DNA from: Limimaricola variabilis
GTDB taxonomy: Bacteria; Pseudomonadota; Alphaproteobacteria; Rhodobacterales; Rhodobacteraceae
NCBI RefSeq assembly: GCF_014195545.1
Contig: NZ_JACIBX010000002.1
Location: forward strand, 434,001 to 498,000
DNA length: 64,000 bases
Direction: 5' to 3'
Each line of letters starts with the position of its first letter. Position 1 is the first letter of the stretch. The position numbers and the translations under genes are program-made. Below are positions 1 through 8,029 of this stretch, piece after piece. A model generated the notes under the pieces. The model was not told where the DNA came from, made no database searches, and worked only from the letters and a program-made list of their open reading frames with translations.

Positions 1-592
1 CGAAGCCGAAGCCGAAGCCGAAGCCGAAGCCGAGACTGCGACCGACGCCGACGCGGCGCCCGCCGAGGAAGGCATCGTCGAGATGGTGCAAGGCGCCGAG
101 GACGCGCCGGTCACGGTGATGGAATACGCCTCCTTTACCTGCCCGCACTGCCAGAACTGGCACGAGACCAGCTATCCGCAGCTTCAGGACTACATCGAGG
201 ACGGGCGCGTGCGCTTCGTCTACCGTGAGGTCTATTTCGACCGCCCGGGCCTGTGGGCCTCGATGATCGCGCGCTGCGGCGGCGAAGAGAAGTTCTTCGG
301 CATCGCCGATCTGCTCTACGAGCAGCAGCGCGACTGGGCGGCGGGCGGCGACCCGGCGGCGATCGCGGCCAAGCTGCGCGAGCTGGGTCTGTCGGCCGGG
401 CTCGACGAGGCCCAGCTCGAAGCCTGCATGACCGATGGCGAGCAGGCTCAGGCGCTGGTGGACTGGTACGAGGCGAATGCCGAAGCCGACGAGATCAGCG
501 CCACGCCGACCTTCCTGATCAATGGCGAAAAGCACGCCAACATGGCCTGGGAAGACATGGCCGAGATCATCGACGGTCTTATCGAGGAGTAA
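1..592 (+). CDS. DsbA-family thiol:disulfide oxidoreductase, 5' end outside window
   Basis: This is a periplasmic thioredoxin-fold protein of the DsbA type, expected to oxidise or isomerise disulfides in exported proteins. The reading frame is already open at base 2, so the signal peptide lies outside the window and the Met at 83 is probably internal. Visible features in order are an acidic Glu-Ala repeat linker encoded by bases 2-31, the active site CPHC (bases 140-151), and a cis-Pro segment SATPTF near the C-terminus. The stop at 590-592 overlaps the convergent lpxK stop by 14 bases. The family is clear; which DSB protein it is, and its redox partner, cannot be told from this fragment. Confidence 0.88.
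   Translation, partial: EAEAEAEAEAETATDADAAPAEEGIVEMVQGAEDAPVTVMEYASFTCPHCQNWHETSYPQLQDYIEDGRVRFVYREVYFDRPGLWASMIARCGGEEKFFGIADLLYEQQRDWAAGGDPAAIAAKLRELGLSAGLDEAQLEACMTDGEQAQALVDWYEANAEADEISATPTFLINGEKHANMAWEDMAEIIDGLIEE
2..31 (+). repeat. Five tandem copies of the hexamer GAAGCC
   Basis: Five perfect GAAGCC units run from base 2 and may continue beyond the left edge. They are in frame with the DsbA-like gene and encode (Glu-Ala)n, a flexible acidic linker before the thioredoxin domain. Copy number could vary by slippage. Confidence 0.8.
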
Positions 593-1580
593 GCCCGATC
601 CGGTCCAGCGCGGCATCGAGCGGGGCGGGATCGCCCCATTTGAGCCGGACCGGCAGGGTCAGCACCTTGGAACGGAAGGACGCGGGCAGACGCACCGCGT
701 CCTTTTCCGTTGTCACCAGCTGCGCCGGCAGGGCGCGCGCCTCCTGCTCCAGCCGCGCCATCAGCGCCGGTGTCAGCGGCTGATGGTCACCGAGGGCCTC
801 GGCCCGGCGCAAATCGGCACCAAGCCCCCGCAAGGTGGCAAAGAACTTCTCCGGGTGGCCGATGCCGGCAAAGGCCAGCACCGGCATCCGCTCCCAGACC
901 ATGCCCGTCATCAGCGGCGCGAGCCTGCCGGTGAGATGGGGCAGGTCCCCCAGGGCGCGTCCCCACTGCTGGGCGAAACGCGCCTGTGCCGCCGCGCCGC
1001 CGATCGACAGGACCATGTCGGCCCGCGCCAGGCCGGTGGCGACCGGCTCGCGCAGGGGCCCGGCCGGGATCACGCGGCCATTGCCGAAACCACGCACCGC
1101 ATCGACCACCACGATCGACAGATCCTTGGTCAGCGCGGGGTTCTGGAACCCGTCATCGAGAATGATCGCCTCGGCGCCCGCCGCGACCGCCGCCCGCGCG
1201 CCGGCGGCGCGGTCGCGCGCCACCCACACCGGGCCGAACGCCGCGAGCAGCAAGGGCTCGTCGCCGACATCGGCCGCCGTATGGCGCCGTTCCTCGACCT
1301 GCAGCGGGCCTTCGAGCCGGCCGCCATGGCCCCGGCTCACCACATGCGCCGCGATGCCGCGCGCGGCCAGCTTCTGCATCAGCGCGATGGCGGTCGGGGT
1401 CTTGCCGGTGCCCCCGGCGTTGAGATTGCCCACGCAGATCACCGGTACCGGCGCGCGCCAGCCGGGGCGGGCTACGCGCCGCGCGGTGGCGGCGGCGTAG
1501 AGCGCGGCCAGCGGCGCCAGCGCGCGGGCGCGCGGGCCGGGGCGGGCGGGATCGCCGTCCCAGAAGGCGGGCGCTCTCAC
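579..1580 (-). CDS. lpxK: Tetraacyldisaccharide 4'-kinase
   Basis: LpxK phosphorylates the 4' position of the lipid A disaccharide at the cytoplasmic face of the inner membrane. The 333-residue product has the family length. It has an N-terminal hydrophobic or amphipathic stretch (about residues 18-32), the P-loop [11 protein letters not shown] at 51-61, and the ILDDGFQ motif. I place the start at the GTG at 1580-1578, which overlaps the upstream stop codon (GTGA); reading upstream of it enters the preceding gene. It is the last gene of the pmbA-cysQ-DUF4170-GT30-lpxK operon. Its 3' end overlaps the DsbA-like gene by 14 bases. Confidence 0.93.
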   Translation of the reverse strand: MRAPAFWDGDPARPGPRARALAPLAALYAAATARRVARPGWRAPVPVICVGNLNAGGTGKTPTAIALMQKLAARGIAAHVVSRGHGGRLEGPLQVEERRHTAADVGDEPLLLAAFGPVWVARDRAAGARAAVAAGAEAIILDDGFQNPALTKDLSIVVVDAVRGFGNGRVIPAGPLREPVATGLARADMVLSIGGAAAQARFAQQWGRALGDLPHLTGRLAPLMTGMVWERMPVLAFAGIGHPEKFFATLRGLGADLRRAEALGDHQPLTPALMARLEQEARALPAQLVTTEKDAVRLPASFRSKVLTLPVRLKWGDPAPLDAALDRIGLTPR

Positions 1581-2668
1581 GACCGCTCCAGCACGTGGTG
1601 AATCAGGTCGATGGTGCGGTTGGTCGCCTCCGCGCCCTCGGTGGCCACCTCCCAGGCGGATTTCGCCAGCATCGCGGCGCGGTCGGGGGCCAGCAGCGCC
1701 TCGACCGCCTGGCCGAGATCGGCGGCGCCGCGCACCGCCCGGCACGCCCCGGCGGCGGCGAGCCGGGCAAAGGCAGGGCCATGCGCCGCGGTCTGCGGCC
1801 CGTGCAGCACCGCCGAGCCGAGCGCGGCGGGCTCCATCGGGTCGCGGCTGGCGCCGCCCGAGAGCGTGCCGCCGAGCAGGGTGATCGGCGCGAGCCGGTA
1901 CCACAGCCCGATCTCGCCCGGCCCGTCGGCGACGTAGATCTCGGTCGCCTCGTCCGGCTCCTCGCCCTCCAGCCGCTCGGCCACCACGAAGCCCATCTGG
2001 CGCAACTGCGCCGCCATCGGCTGGGCCGCCGCATCCTGGGCGGGGGCGAGAATCATCAGCAGCCGATGCGCGCGCTTGCTCGCCTGCCGCTGGGCGGCGG
2101 CGAGGGCGTCGAGCTCGGCCTCCACTGCGCCCGCGACCAGCCAGACCGGGCGCGACCCGATCGCCCGGGCGAGGTCGTCACGGTCGCGGTCGTGGCAAGT
2201 GGGCAGGGGGCGCGTGGCGTCGAGACGGCCGGCGATCTCGATGCGGGCGGGCTCGACGCCGATCCGCCGCAGCCGCGCCGCGGCGGTGCCATTGGCCGCC
2301 AGGAGCCGCTCGAAGCCCTGGAAGGCGGCGCGACGCGCGCCGGGGCGCCAGCCGCCCCCTGCGAGCGCGACGTTCTCCGCTTCGGCATCGACCATGATCG
2401 CGGGCAGTCCCGCCCGGCCGGTCTCGGCGAGCACCGATGGCTGCACCGGGCCGCGCATCCAGACCAGCATGTCGGGCTTCCAGCGCGTCAGGAAATCCTG
2501 CGTCGCCGCGCGGCTGTCGGACAGGGGCGGCCATTGCAGCAGGTTGCGCGGCGCACCGCGCAGCCGCGCCGGGGCGGTCAGGAGAAGCGTGAGCGGATCG
2601 CGCTCCTCCTCCAGCCGCCGCGCCAATGCCGCCACGGCGGGGCTGCGCGCGGGGTCCGGGCAATGCAC
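1577..2668 (-). CDS. Divergent GT30 (Kdo-transferase-like) glycosyltransferase
   Basis: The C-terminal half has the GT30/WaaA signatures: DGPGE at about 248-252, GGTLSGG at 266-272 and DPMEPAALG at 276-284, which form the CMP-Kdo side. The N-terminal acceptor half lacks the usual catalytic SVGE, the ETELWPN motif (here WMRGPVQPS, about 70-78) and the APRHPER motif (here [12 protein letters not shown]). The GTG at 2668 gives 363 residues, against roughly 420-430 for WaaA, and no N-terminal membrane anchor. The frame stays open about 17 further codons upstream (to around RQPPADPAKRPPG), so a start overlapping the DUF4170 gene is possible. Position before lpxK points to LPS. It may be an altered-specificity or inactive paralogue, with a standard WaaA elsewhere in the genome. 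Confidence 0.75.
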   Translation of the reverse strand: MHCPDPARSPAVAALARRLEEERDPLTLLLTAPARLRGAPRNLLQWPPLSDSRAATQDFLTRWKPDMLVWMRGPVQPSVLAETGRAGLPAIMVDAEAENVALAGGGWRPGARRAAFQGFERLLAANGTAAARLRRIGVEPARIEIAGRLDATRPLPTCHDRDRDDLARAIGSRPVWLVAGAVEAELDALAAAQRQASKRAHRLLMILAPAQDAAAQPMAAQLRQMGFVVAERLEGEEPDEATEIYVADGPGEIGLWYRLAPITLLGGTLSGGASRDPMEPAALGSAVLHGPQTAAHGPAFARLAAAGACRAVRGAADLGQAVEALLAPDRAAMLAKSAWEVATEGAEATNRTIDLIHHVLERS

Positions 2669-2718
2669 CCAGACCAGCGCCCCGGGTGGCCGTTTGGCGG
2701 GATCGGCGGGCGGCTGTC

Positions 2719-2964
2719 TCAGTTGCCGAGTTCCTCGGTGGGCGATGCGGCCTTCTCCTCGTCGCGCAGCCGGTGAATATGCGCGATGAAGTAGCGCATA
2801 TGCGCGTTGTCGACGGTGCGCTGCGCCTCGGATTTCCAGGCCGCATAGGCGCTGGCATAGTCGGGATACATGCCGACGATATGGATGTCGTCGGTGTCGC
2901 GGAACACGTTCTTGGATGGGTCAACGAGCTCGCCGCCGAAGACGAGATGCAGGCGCTGGGTCAT
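2719..2964 (-). CDS. DUF4170 family small protein
   Basis: This 81-residue cytoplasmic protein has no signal peptide or membrane segment. It matches the DUF4170 pattern known from alphaproteobacteria: an N-terminal strand MTQRLHLVFGGEL, then a Phe/Asp region, and a helix around YPDYASAYAAWKSEAQ. Function is unknown. A GAGGA ribosome-binding site lies about 7 bases before the ATG. It sits between cysQ and the GT30 gene, and its position in an envelope operon suggests an accessory role in LPS or sugar-nucleotide metabolism. That is inference from context only. Confidence 0.75.
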   Translation of the reverse strand: MTQRLHLVFGGELVDPSKNVFRDTDDIHIVGMYPDYASAYAAWKSEAQRTVDNAHMRYFIAHIHRLRDEEKAASPTEELGN

Positions 2965-3018
2965 GGGATATCCTCAGGTTTGGCTCAGGGGCGCAAATTA
3001 CGCCTCGACCGCACGGGG

Positions 3019-3810
3019 TCAAGCGGCGGCGGGGTCGAGCAGCCCTAGCAGCACCGGATGCAGCGCGCCGCCGGCCAGCACACCGTCGGATTGCGGGTGC
3101 GGCTTGTTGAAGGTGAGCGCCGCCCCGCGCCGGTCGGTGGCGATGCCGCCCGCCTCGGTCAGGATCAGGCTGCCGGCGGCGATGTCCCACTCCCAGGTCG
3201 GCCGGATCGTCAGCATCGCGTCGAAGCGGGCTTCGGCCAGCAGGCACAGCCGCCAGGCCAGCGCCGAGCGGAAGGCGCGGCGCAACGGCGGCACCTCGCC
3301 CCCGGACCAGTGCTCGGGGCTCATCGCCAGACGCGGCCCGAGCAGCGTCGCGCAGGCCGGGTCGGTTTCCCCGCTGGCGCGGATCGGCGCGCCGTTGAGC
3401 CGAGCGCCGCCGCCCGCGGTCGCGGTGTAGAGCAGGTTGCGCTGCGGCAGCAGCACGCAGGCGGCCGTGATCCGGCCCTGTTCGGCGACGGCGAGCGAAT
3501 GCGCCCAGTCGCGGCTGCCTTCGAGATAGGCGCGGGTGCCGTCGATCGGATCGACGATGAAGATCCGCTCGGCCGCGAGCCGCTCGGGCGCGTCGGCCGT
3601 CTCCTCCGACAGCCAGCCATAGGCCGGCCGGGCCGCGCCGAGCCGCTCGCGCAGCATCGCATCGACGGCGAGATCGGCCTCGCAGACCGGTCCGCCATCG
3701 TTCGGCTTGTCCCAGACCTCCGGCGCGCGAAAGGCGCAGGCGATCTCCGCGGCCGCGCGCGCCGCCTCGAGCAGCAGCGCGAGGTCGGCGCTGTGATCAG
3801 TCGCCGGCAA
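3019..3810 (-). CDS. cysQ: 3'(2'),5'-bisphosphate nucleotidase, inositol monophosphatase superfamily
   Basis: Members of this family remove the 3' phosphate from PAP/PAPS; close relatives hydrolyse inositol phosphates. The 263-residue product shows the Mg-binding signatures WLSEE (66-70), DPIDGT (87-92) and WEWD (206-209). The start is a TTG at 3810-3808: a stop codon lies two codons upstream in this frame and no ATG follows for some distance. The gene overlaps the end of pmbA by 14 bases, so it is probably translated by coupling. CysQ is the best fit by length and context; an inositol-phosphatase role cannot be excluded. Confidence 0.85.
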   Translation of the reverse strand: MPATDHSADLALLLEAARAAAEIACAFRAPEVWDKPNDGGPVCEADLAVDAMLRERLGAARPAYGWLSEETADAPERLAAERIFIVDPIDGTRAYLEGSRDWAHSLAVAEQGRITAACVLLPQRNLLYTATAGGGARLNGAPIRASGETDPACATLLGPRLAMSPEHWSGGEVPPLRRAFRSALAWRLCLLAEARFDAMLTIRPTWEWDIAAGSLILTEAGGIATDRRGAALTFNKPHPQSDGVLAGGALHPVLLGLLDPAAA

Positions 3811-5143
3811 GGGTCATTCCATCGACCAGTAGCGACGGCACGATGCGGCTCAGATGCTGGCGGGCGTCGTTCGCCGGCACGAGGCTGCGCAGCATGTCGC
3901 GCAGATTGCCCGCGATGGTGCATTCGTTGACCGGGTGCATGATCTCACCCTTTTCGACCCAGAACCCCGAGGCGCCGCGCGAGTAGTCGCCGGTGTTGGG
4001 GTTGATGGTCGAGCCGATCAGCGAGGTGACCAGAAGCCCGGTGCCCATCTGGGCGATGAGATCGTCGCGGGTCGCGGAGCCTTCGGTCAGGCGGACATTG
4101 GTGACCGCGGGCGAGGGAGGGGAGGTGGTGCCGCGCGCCGCGTTGGCGGTGCTTTCGAGCCCAAGCTTCCGGGCCGTGGCGAGATCGAGGACCCAACCGG
4201 TCAGCACGCCTTCCTCGACCAGCATGCGCGTGGCCGTCGGCAGCCCCTCGCCGTCGAACAGCCGGGAGCCGGAGGCGCGCGGGCGGTGCGGCTCCTCGAT
4301 CAGCGACAGCGGCTCGGGCAGCACTAGGTCGCCCTTGCGGCCCAAGAGCCAGCTAGACCCGCGCGCGATCGCGGCGCCGTTCATCGCCGAGAGCAGGTGC
4401 CCGATCAGCGATGACGAGATTCGTTCGTCGAACAGCACGGGGTATTTGCCGGTGCGGGGGCGGCGCGGGTTCTGCCGTGCCGCGGCGCGCGCGCCCGCCA
4501 GCCGGCCGATCTCCTCGGGGCTGCGCAGTTCGGACTGGAAGATCCGGCTGTCGCCGTCCCAGTCGCGCTCCATCCCGGTGCCGGTCCCAGAGACCGCCAC
4601 GCAGGAGATCGCCCGGTCCGACCGCGCGTAGCCGCCGGAAAAGCCGTTGCTCGCAGCGAGGTGGATGCGCCGGCGGCCATATCCGGCGCTGGCGCCCTGC
4701 ACCTGCGTCACGCCATCAATGCCGCGCGCCGCGGCCTCGGCCCGGCGGGCATCTTCCTCGAGCGCGGCGGGATCCGGCTCGGGCGCAGGGTCGTACATCT
4801 CGAGGCGCGACGAATCGGTGTCGTGGGCGAGCTGCGACGGGTCGGCGAGACCGGCATGCGGATCTTCCGGCGCCTCGCGCGCCATCGCCACCGCGCGCTG
4901 GGCCATGGTCTCGATCGTGGCGTCGCGCGCATCCGAGGAGGACACCACTGCTTGCCGGCGGCCGATCAGAACGCGCAGTCCGATGTCGATGCCCTCGGAA
5001 CGCTCGGCCTGCTCCAGCCGGCCTTCGCGCACGTCGATCGACAGCGCCGTGCCATCGACCGCGACCGCGTCGGCGGCCTCGGCCCCGGCGCGGCGTGCCG
5101 CCTCGAGCATCCGGGCGGTCAGATCGGCGAGCTGGAGGGTCAT
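3797..5143 (-). CDS. pmbA: TldE/PmbA-type subunit of the TldD/E protease
   Basis: TldD/TldE heterodimers are cytoplasmic metalloproteases that trim unfolded peptides and mature some ribosomally made peptides. The 448-residue product has the family length and the C-terminal pattern VTNVRLTEGS, then GSTINPNTGDYSRGASGFWVEKGEI. It lacks an HExxxH zinc motif, which marks it as the TldE (PmbA) partner rather than the catalytic TldD. No tldD lies in this window. The ATG follows an AAGGA site, and this appears to be the first gene of the operon running to lpxK. Confidence 0.9.
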   Translation of the reverse strand: MTLQLADLTARMLEAARRAGAEAADAVAVDGTALSIDVREGRLEQAERSEGIDIGLRVLIGRRQAVVSSSDARDATIETMAQRAVAMAREAPEDPHAGLADPSQLAHDTDSSRLEMYDPAPEPDPAALEEDARRAEAAARGIDGVTQVQGASAGYGRRRIHLAASNGFSGGYARSDRAISCVAVSGTGTGMERDWDGDSRIFQSELRSPEEIGRLAGARAAARQNPRRPRTGKYPVLFDERISSSLIGHLLSAMNGAAIARGSSWLLGRKGDLVLPEPLSLIEEPHRPRASGSRLFDGEGLPTATRMLVEEGVLTGWVLDLATARKLGLESTANAARGTTSPPSPAVTNVRLTEGSATRDDLIAQMGTGLLVTSLIGSTINPNTGDYSRGASGFWVEKGEIMHPVNECTIAGNLRDMLRSLVPANDARQHLSRIVPSLLVDGMTLAGD

Positions 5144-5207
5144 GGCGGGTCCTTTCGGTCTGTCGCCCGACCATCTAGCGCGCCGGCGGCGGGCGGGAAA
5201 GCGCGGC

Positions 5208-6722
5208 TTATTTCAACCGCTGGCCATTGGCCATGACATGGCCCTCCGGCGTGACCTCGATGGTCGAGCCGAGTTCGTCGCGACCCAGCGGCGTGGTGAA
5301 CAGCCCCAGCATCATCCGCGTGCTCATCAGCTGCTCGGCCGGTAGCGCGCCCAGCTTGGCCAGGTTCTCGATCAGCGTGTTCAGCCCGGTGGCCTTCAGC
5401 TCCAGCTTGCCCTCCGGCCGCGGAAAGCCCGGAAAGGTCTCCAGGTCCGAATTATCGAACACGAAGGCGCCATCGCCGAGGATCTCGGCCCCGGCGAGCC
5501 GCAGCACCAGTCGCTCCAGCGTCAGACGCTCGATCTCGGGCGCGGCCTCGGCCATCGCCGCCTCTTCGCCCACCGCTTCGGCGGTTTCGGGGTCAGTGAG
5601 ATCCTGCGGCAGCGTCGCGGCGCCGGTGAACTCGGCGATCAGCGAGGCTGGGCTGCGCGGCAGCACGGCCTGCGGATCGAACAGCCGCCAGACCGGCTCG
5701 CCCACGGTCAGACCGTCGAGCGTCAGCCGAGCCGAGAAATCCTGCGGTGCCGCATCGGCGGCCAGCGGCGCGTCGACGCCGAAGCCGTATTCGGTGACGC
5801 CGATCTCGATCGGCAGGGGCAGCGGGCTTTCGGTCAGCCGCAGCTCCAGCCCCCGGGTCGAGGAATCATAGGTCGCGCGGGACCGATCGAGGGCCAACGC
5901 CACCGTGCTGCCCGCCGTGCGGGCGGTGCCGGCGGCGCGGCCCTGCGGGCCATCGCCCGAGAACTCGACCAGCGCGGGACCCGTGGCGTAGTCGAAATCG
6001 AGGACGAAATCCTCGGGCAGCGCCTCGGATTCCTCCATGCCCTCGGGCAGGGCCAGCACGCCGGAGAGAGCGACATCGGCCACCGCCGCGTCGATCGCGA
6101 CGGTGCCGCCCTCCTCGGTGTCGGCGCCGTCCAGCGACAGCGACAGGTTGCCGGCGACGAGATCGTATTCGGTACGCCGCAGCCCGTCCGGGGCCGTGGT
6201 CGCGAGATAGCTGCCGACGGGCGCATCGAGCGTCAGCACCGCCTCGGCGGGCACGACCTCGCCATTCTCGGTCAGCCGCTCAAGCTCCAGCGCGTAGCGG
6301 GTCGCGGCATAATCGTAGCGCATCGCCTCTGGCACGCCGCTCACCGTCACCTCGAGCCCTTCTTGCCGGACCGCCAGGTCGATCGCCGCCTCGACGCCCT
6401 CCTCGTCGGTGCCGGTGATCTCGATCGGGTAGGATTCGGGCAGTGCCACATTGACCGTGCCATCGCCGGCCTCGGTGAAGGTGATCTCGGGCAGCCGCAC
6501 GACCAACTCGCCATCCTCGCCCTGCATGGTCAGCACCAGATCGGTCACGGTCAGCGTGTCGCCCGCGCGGTTCTCGGCGCCGGTCTCGATCCGGGTCTCG
6601 CCCAGCCGGGCCGCGCCTTCCTGCCAGTCCTGCCAGACCTGTTCGGCGGTGACCTGGGCCTGCGCCGCGGGCGCCAGCACGAGCAGCGCACCGATTGCTG
6701 TGGTTTTCGACAATCCGGCCAT
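5208..6722 (-). CDS. Exported DUF2125 family protein
   Basis: A 504-residue protein begins with a Sec signal peptide whose likely cleavage follows AQA at about residue 22. The mature part is acidic and rich in beta strands, with repeated segments of the type VEAAIDLAVRQEGLEVTVSG and long runs of polar and hydrophobic alternation. This resembles DUF2125, an alphaproteobacterial family of unknown function. The architecture recalls AsmA-like or LolA-like periplasmic proteins, but that comparison is inference. It appears to be a single transcription unit, separated by 64 bases from pmbA and divergent from the SDR gene. Confidence 0.8.
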   Translation of the reverse strand: MAGLSKTTAIGALLVLAPAAQAQVTAEQVWQDWQEGAARLGETRIETGAENRAGDTLTVTDLVLTMQGEDGELVVRLPEITFTEAGDGTVNVALPESYPIEITGTDEEGVEAAIDLAVRQEGLEVTVSGVPEAMRYDYAATRYALELERLTENGEVVPAEAVLTLDAPVGSYLATTAPDGLRRTEYDLVAGNLSLSLDGADTEEGGTVAIDAAVADVALSGVLALPEGMEESEALPEDFVLDFDYATGPALVEFSGDGPQGRAAGTARTAGSTVALALDRSRATYDSSTRGLELRLTESPLPLPIEIGVTEYGFGVDAPLAADAAPQDFSARLTLDGLTVGEPVWRLFDPQAVLPRSPASLIAEFTGAATLPQDLTDPETAEAVGEEAAMAEAAPEIERLTLERLVLRLAGAEILGDGAFVFDNSDLETFPGFPRPEGKLELKATGLNTLIENLAKLGALPAEQLMSTRMMLGLFTTPLGRDELGSTIEVTPEGHVMANGQRLK

Positions 6723-6844
6723 GCCCGGGCCCTCCTCGCATTCCTGTCGCGGGCCATGCCCGCCCTGCCGGACCTCCGGCGTGCTGGACCGCAGACTAGG
6801 CCGCCGCTAGGCTGGACGAAAGGCGAAAGCGGGGGGAGATCACG

Positions 6845-7588
6845 ATGCAGGGAAAGACGGTTCTGATCACCGGCGCGAGCCGCGGCATCGGCGCGGCGGC
6901 GGCGCGCGAGTTCGCCCGCGCCGGGGCCCGTGTCGCGCTACTGGCCCGCAGCGCCGAGGCGCTGTCGGACATCGCCAAGGAGTTGGGCGAGTCCGCGCTC
7001 GCCATTCCCTGCGACGTCAGCCGCTACTGGGAGATGGAGGCGGCGGTCGAGGCCTGCGTCAAGGCGTTCGGCCGCCTCGACGTGATGGTCAACAATGCCG
7101 GCGCGATCGAACCGATCGGCGCGATGGGCGATCTCGACCCCGAGGCCTGGGGCAAGGTGATCGACATCAACCTCAAGGGTGTCTTCAACGGCATGCGCGC
7201 GGCGCTGCCGGTGATGCTCGAGCAGGGCGGCGGCACCATCATCACCGTTTCCTCGGGCGCAGCGCACAACGCCGTCGAGGGCTGGTCGGCCTATTGCGCC
7301 TCCAAGGCCGGGGCGGCGATGCTGACCCGCTCGCTCGACCTCGAATACCGTGGCCGGGGCATCCGCGCGATGGGGCTGTCGCCCGGCACCGTCGCCACCC
7401 AGATGCAGCGCGAGATCAAGGCCTCGGGCATCAACGCGGTGAGCCGGCTCGACTGGTCGGTCCACATCCCGCCCGAATGGCCCGCCAAGGCGCTGGTCTG
7501 GATGTGTTCGGACCGGGCCAAGGACCAGATGGGCCAGGAAGTGTCGCTGCGCGACGAGGGCATCCGGCGGCGGATCGGTCTGGCCTGA
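6845..7588 (+). CDS. Short-chain dehydrogenase/reductase (SDR)
   Basis: This is a 247-residue classical SDR. It has the nucleotide-binding TGASRGIG (9-16), NNAG (83-86), and the catalytic Ser137, Tyr150 and Lys154 (YCASK). Arg31 or neighbouring basic residues after the second beta strand (VALLARS) suggest NADP(H). The substrate cannot be read from the sequence. A purine-rich GGGGGAG lies just before the ATG. The gene is flanked by a divergent DUF2125 gene and a convergent HNH gene four bases downstream, so genome context gives no pathway. Confidence 0.9.
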   Translation: MQGKTVLITGASRGIGAAAAREFARAGARVALLARSAEALSDIAKELGESALAIPCDVSRYWEMEAAVEACVKAFGRLDVMVNNAGAIEPIGAMGDLDPEAWGKVIDINLKGVFNGMRAALPVMLEQGGGTIITVSSGAAHNAVEGWSAYCASKAGAAMLTRSLDLEYRGRGIRAMGLSPGTVATQMQREIKASGINAVSRLDWSVHIPPEWPAKALVWMCSDRAKDQMGQEVSLRDEGIRRRIGLA

Positions 7589-7592
7589 GCGC

Positions 7593-7943
7593 TCAGTCGC
7601 GAACGCGGCGGCGGCCCGGTACCTTGGAGGAGAAGCCGGGTGGCCGTTTCGACACCCAGGCCACGAACTTCTCCAGCCGTGGATGCGCGCGCAGCGCCTC
7701 GGGTGTGTTGTAGTCGCGCGCCAGCTCGGTCTCGCTCAACGTGGCATGGATTTCCTTGTGGCAGATATGGTGCAGCAGCACCTGCGGCCCGTGTGTGCCG
7801 CCCCTGAGCTTGGGGACCAAGTGATGCGAGCTTTGCGGCACGCTAGGCGGGATCGGCCGCAGGCACAGCGCGCAGACCGGATCCTCGCGCGGGGTCGCGA
7901 CGGACAGGGCCTCGGTCTGGCGTTTCTCGCGACGGCTTGGCAT
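7593..7943 (-). CDS. Small HNH-family protein
   Basis: The 116-residue product contains an HNH-like zinc-nuclease layout: Cys24-x2-Cys27, a His-His pair at 40-41 followed by LVPKLRGG, His58-His59, and Cys61-His62. It carries no other domain. I chose the ATG at 7943-7941 (MPSRREKRQ) because the longer frame upstream overlaps the divergent flavoprotein start and has an unlikely Pro/Ala-rich leader. Such stand-alone HNH proteins occur in Rhodobacterales, but their DNA target and role are unknown. No methylase, toxin partner or phage gene is adjacent. Confidence 0.75.
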   Translation of the reverse strand: MPSRREKRQTEALSVATPREDPVCALCLRPIPPSVPQSSHHLVPKLRGGTHGPQVLLHHICHKEIHATLSETELARDYNTPEALRAHPRLEKFVAWVSKRPPGFSSKVPGRRRVRD

Positions 7944-8029
7944 GGGGAAAAGATGGGGCGCGTGCGGCGCTCCGGCAAGCGCGGCCCGGGGCCGCAGAGC
8001 AGGTGCGGCGGGTGGCCGCGGGGGGCATG

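Noticed and set aside
2-31. Tandem repeats as a CRISPR array
   Set aside because: Units are six bases without spacers and code in frame for Glu-Ala. No other regular repeat-spacer pattern was seen anywhere in the window.
3797-5143. Metalloprotease TldD
   Set aside because: No HExxxH zinc motif is present; the C-terminal pattern fits TldE/PmbA instead.
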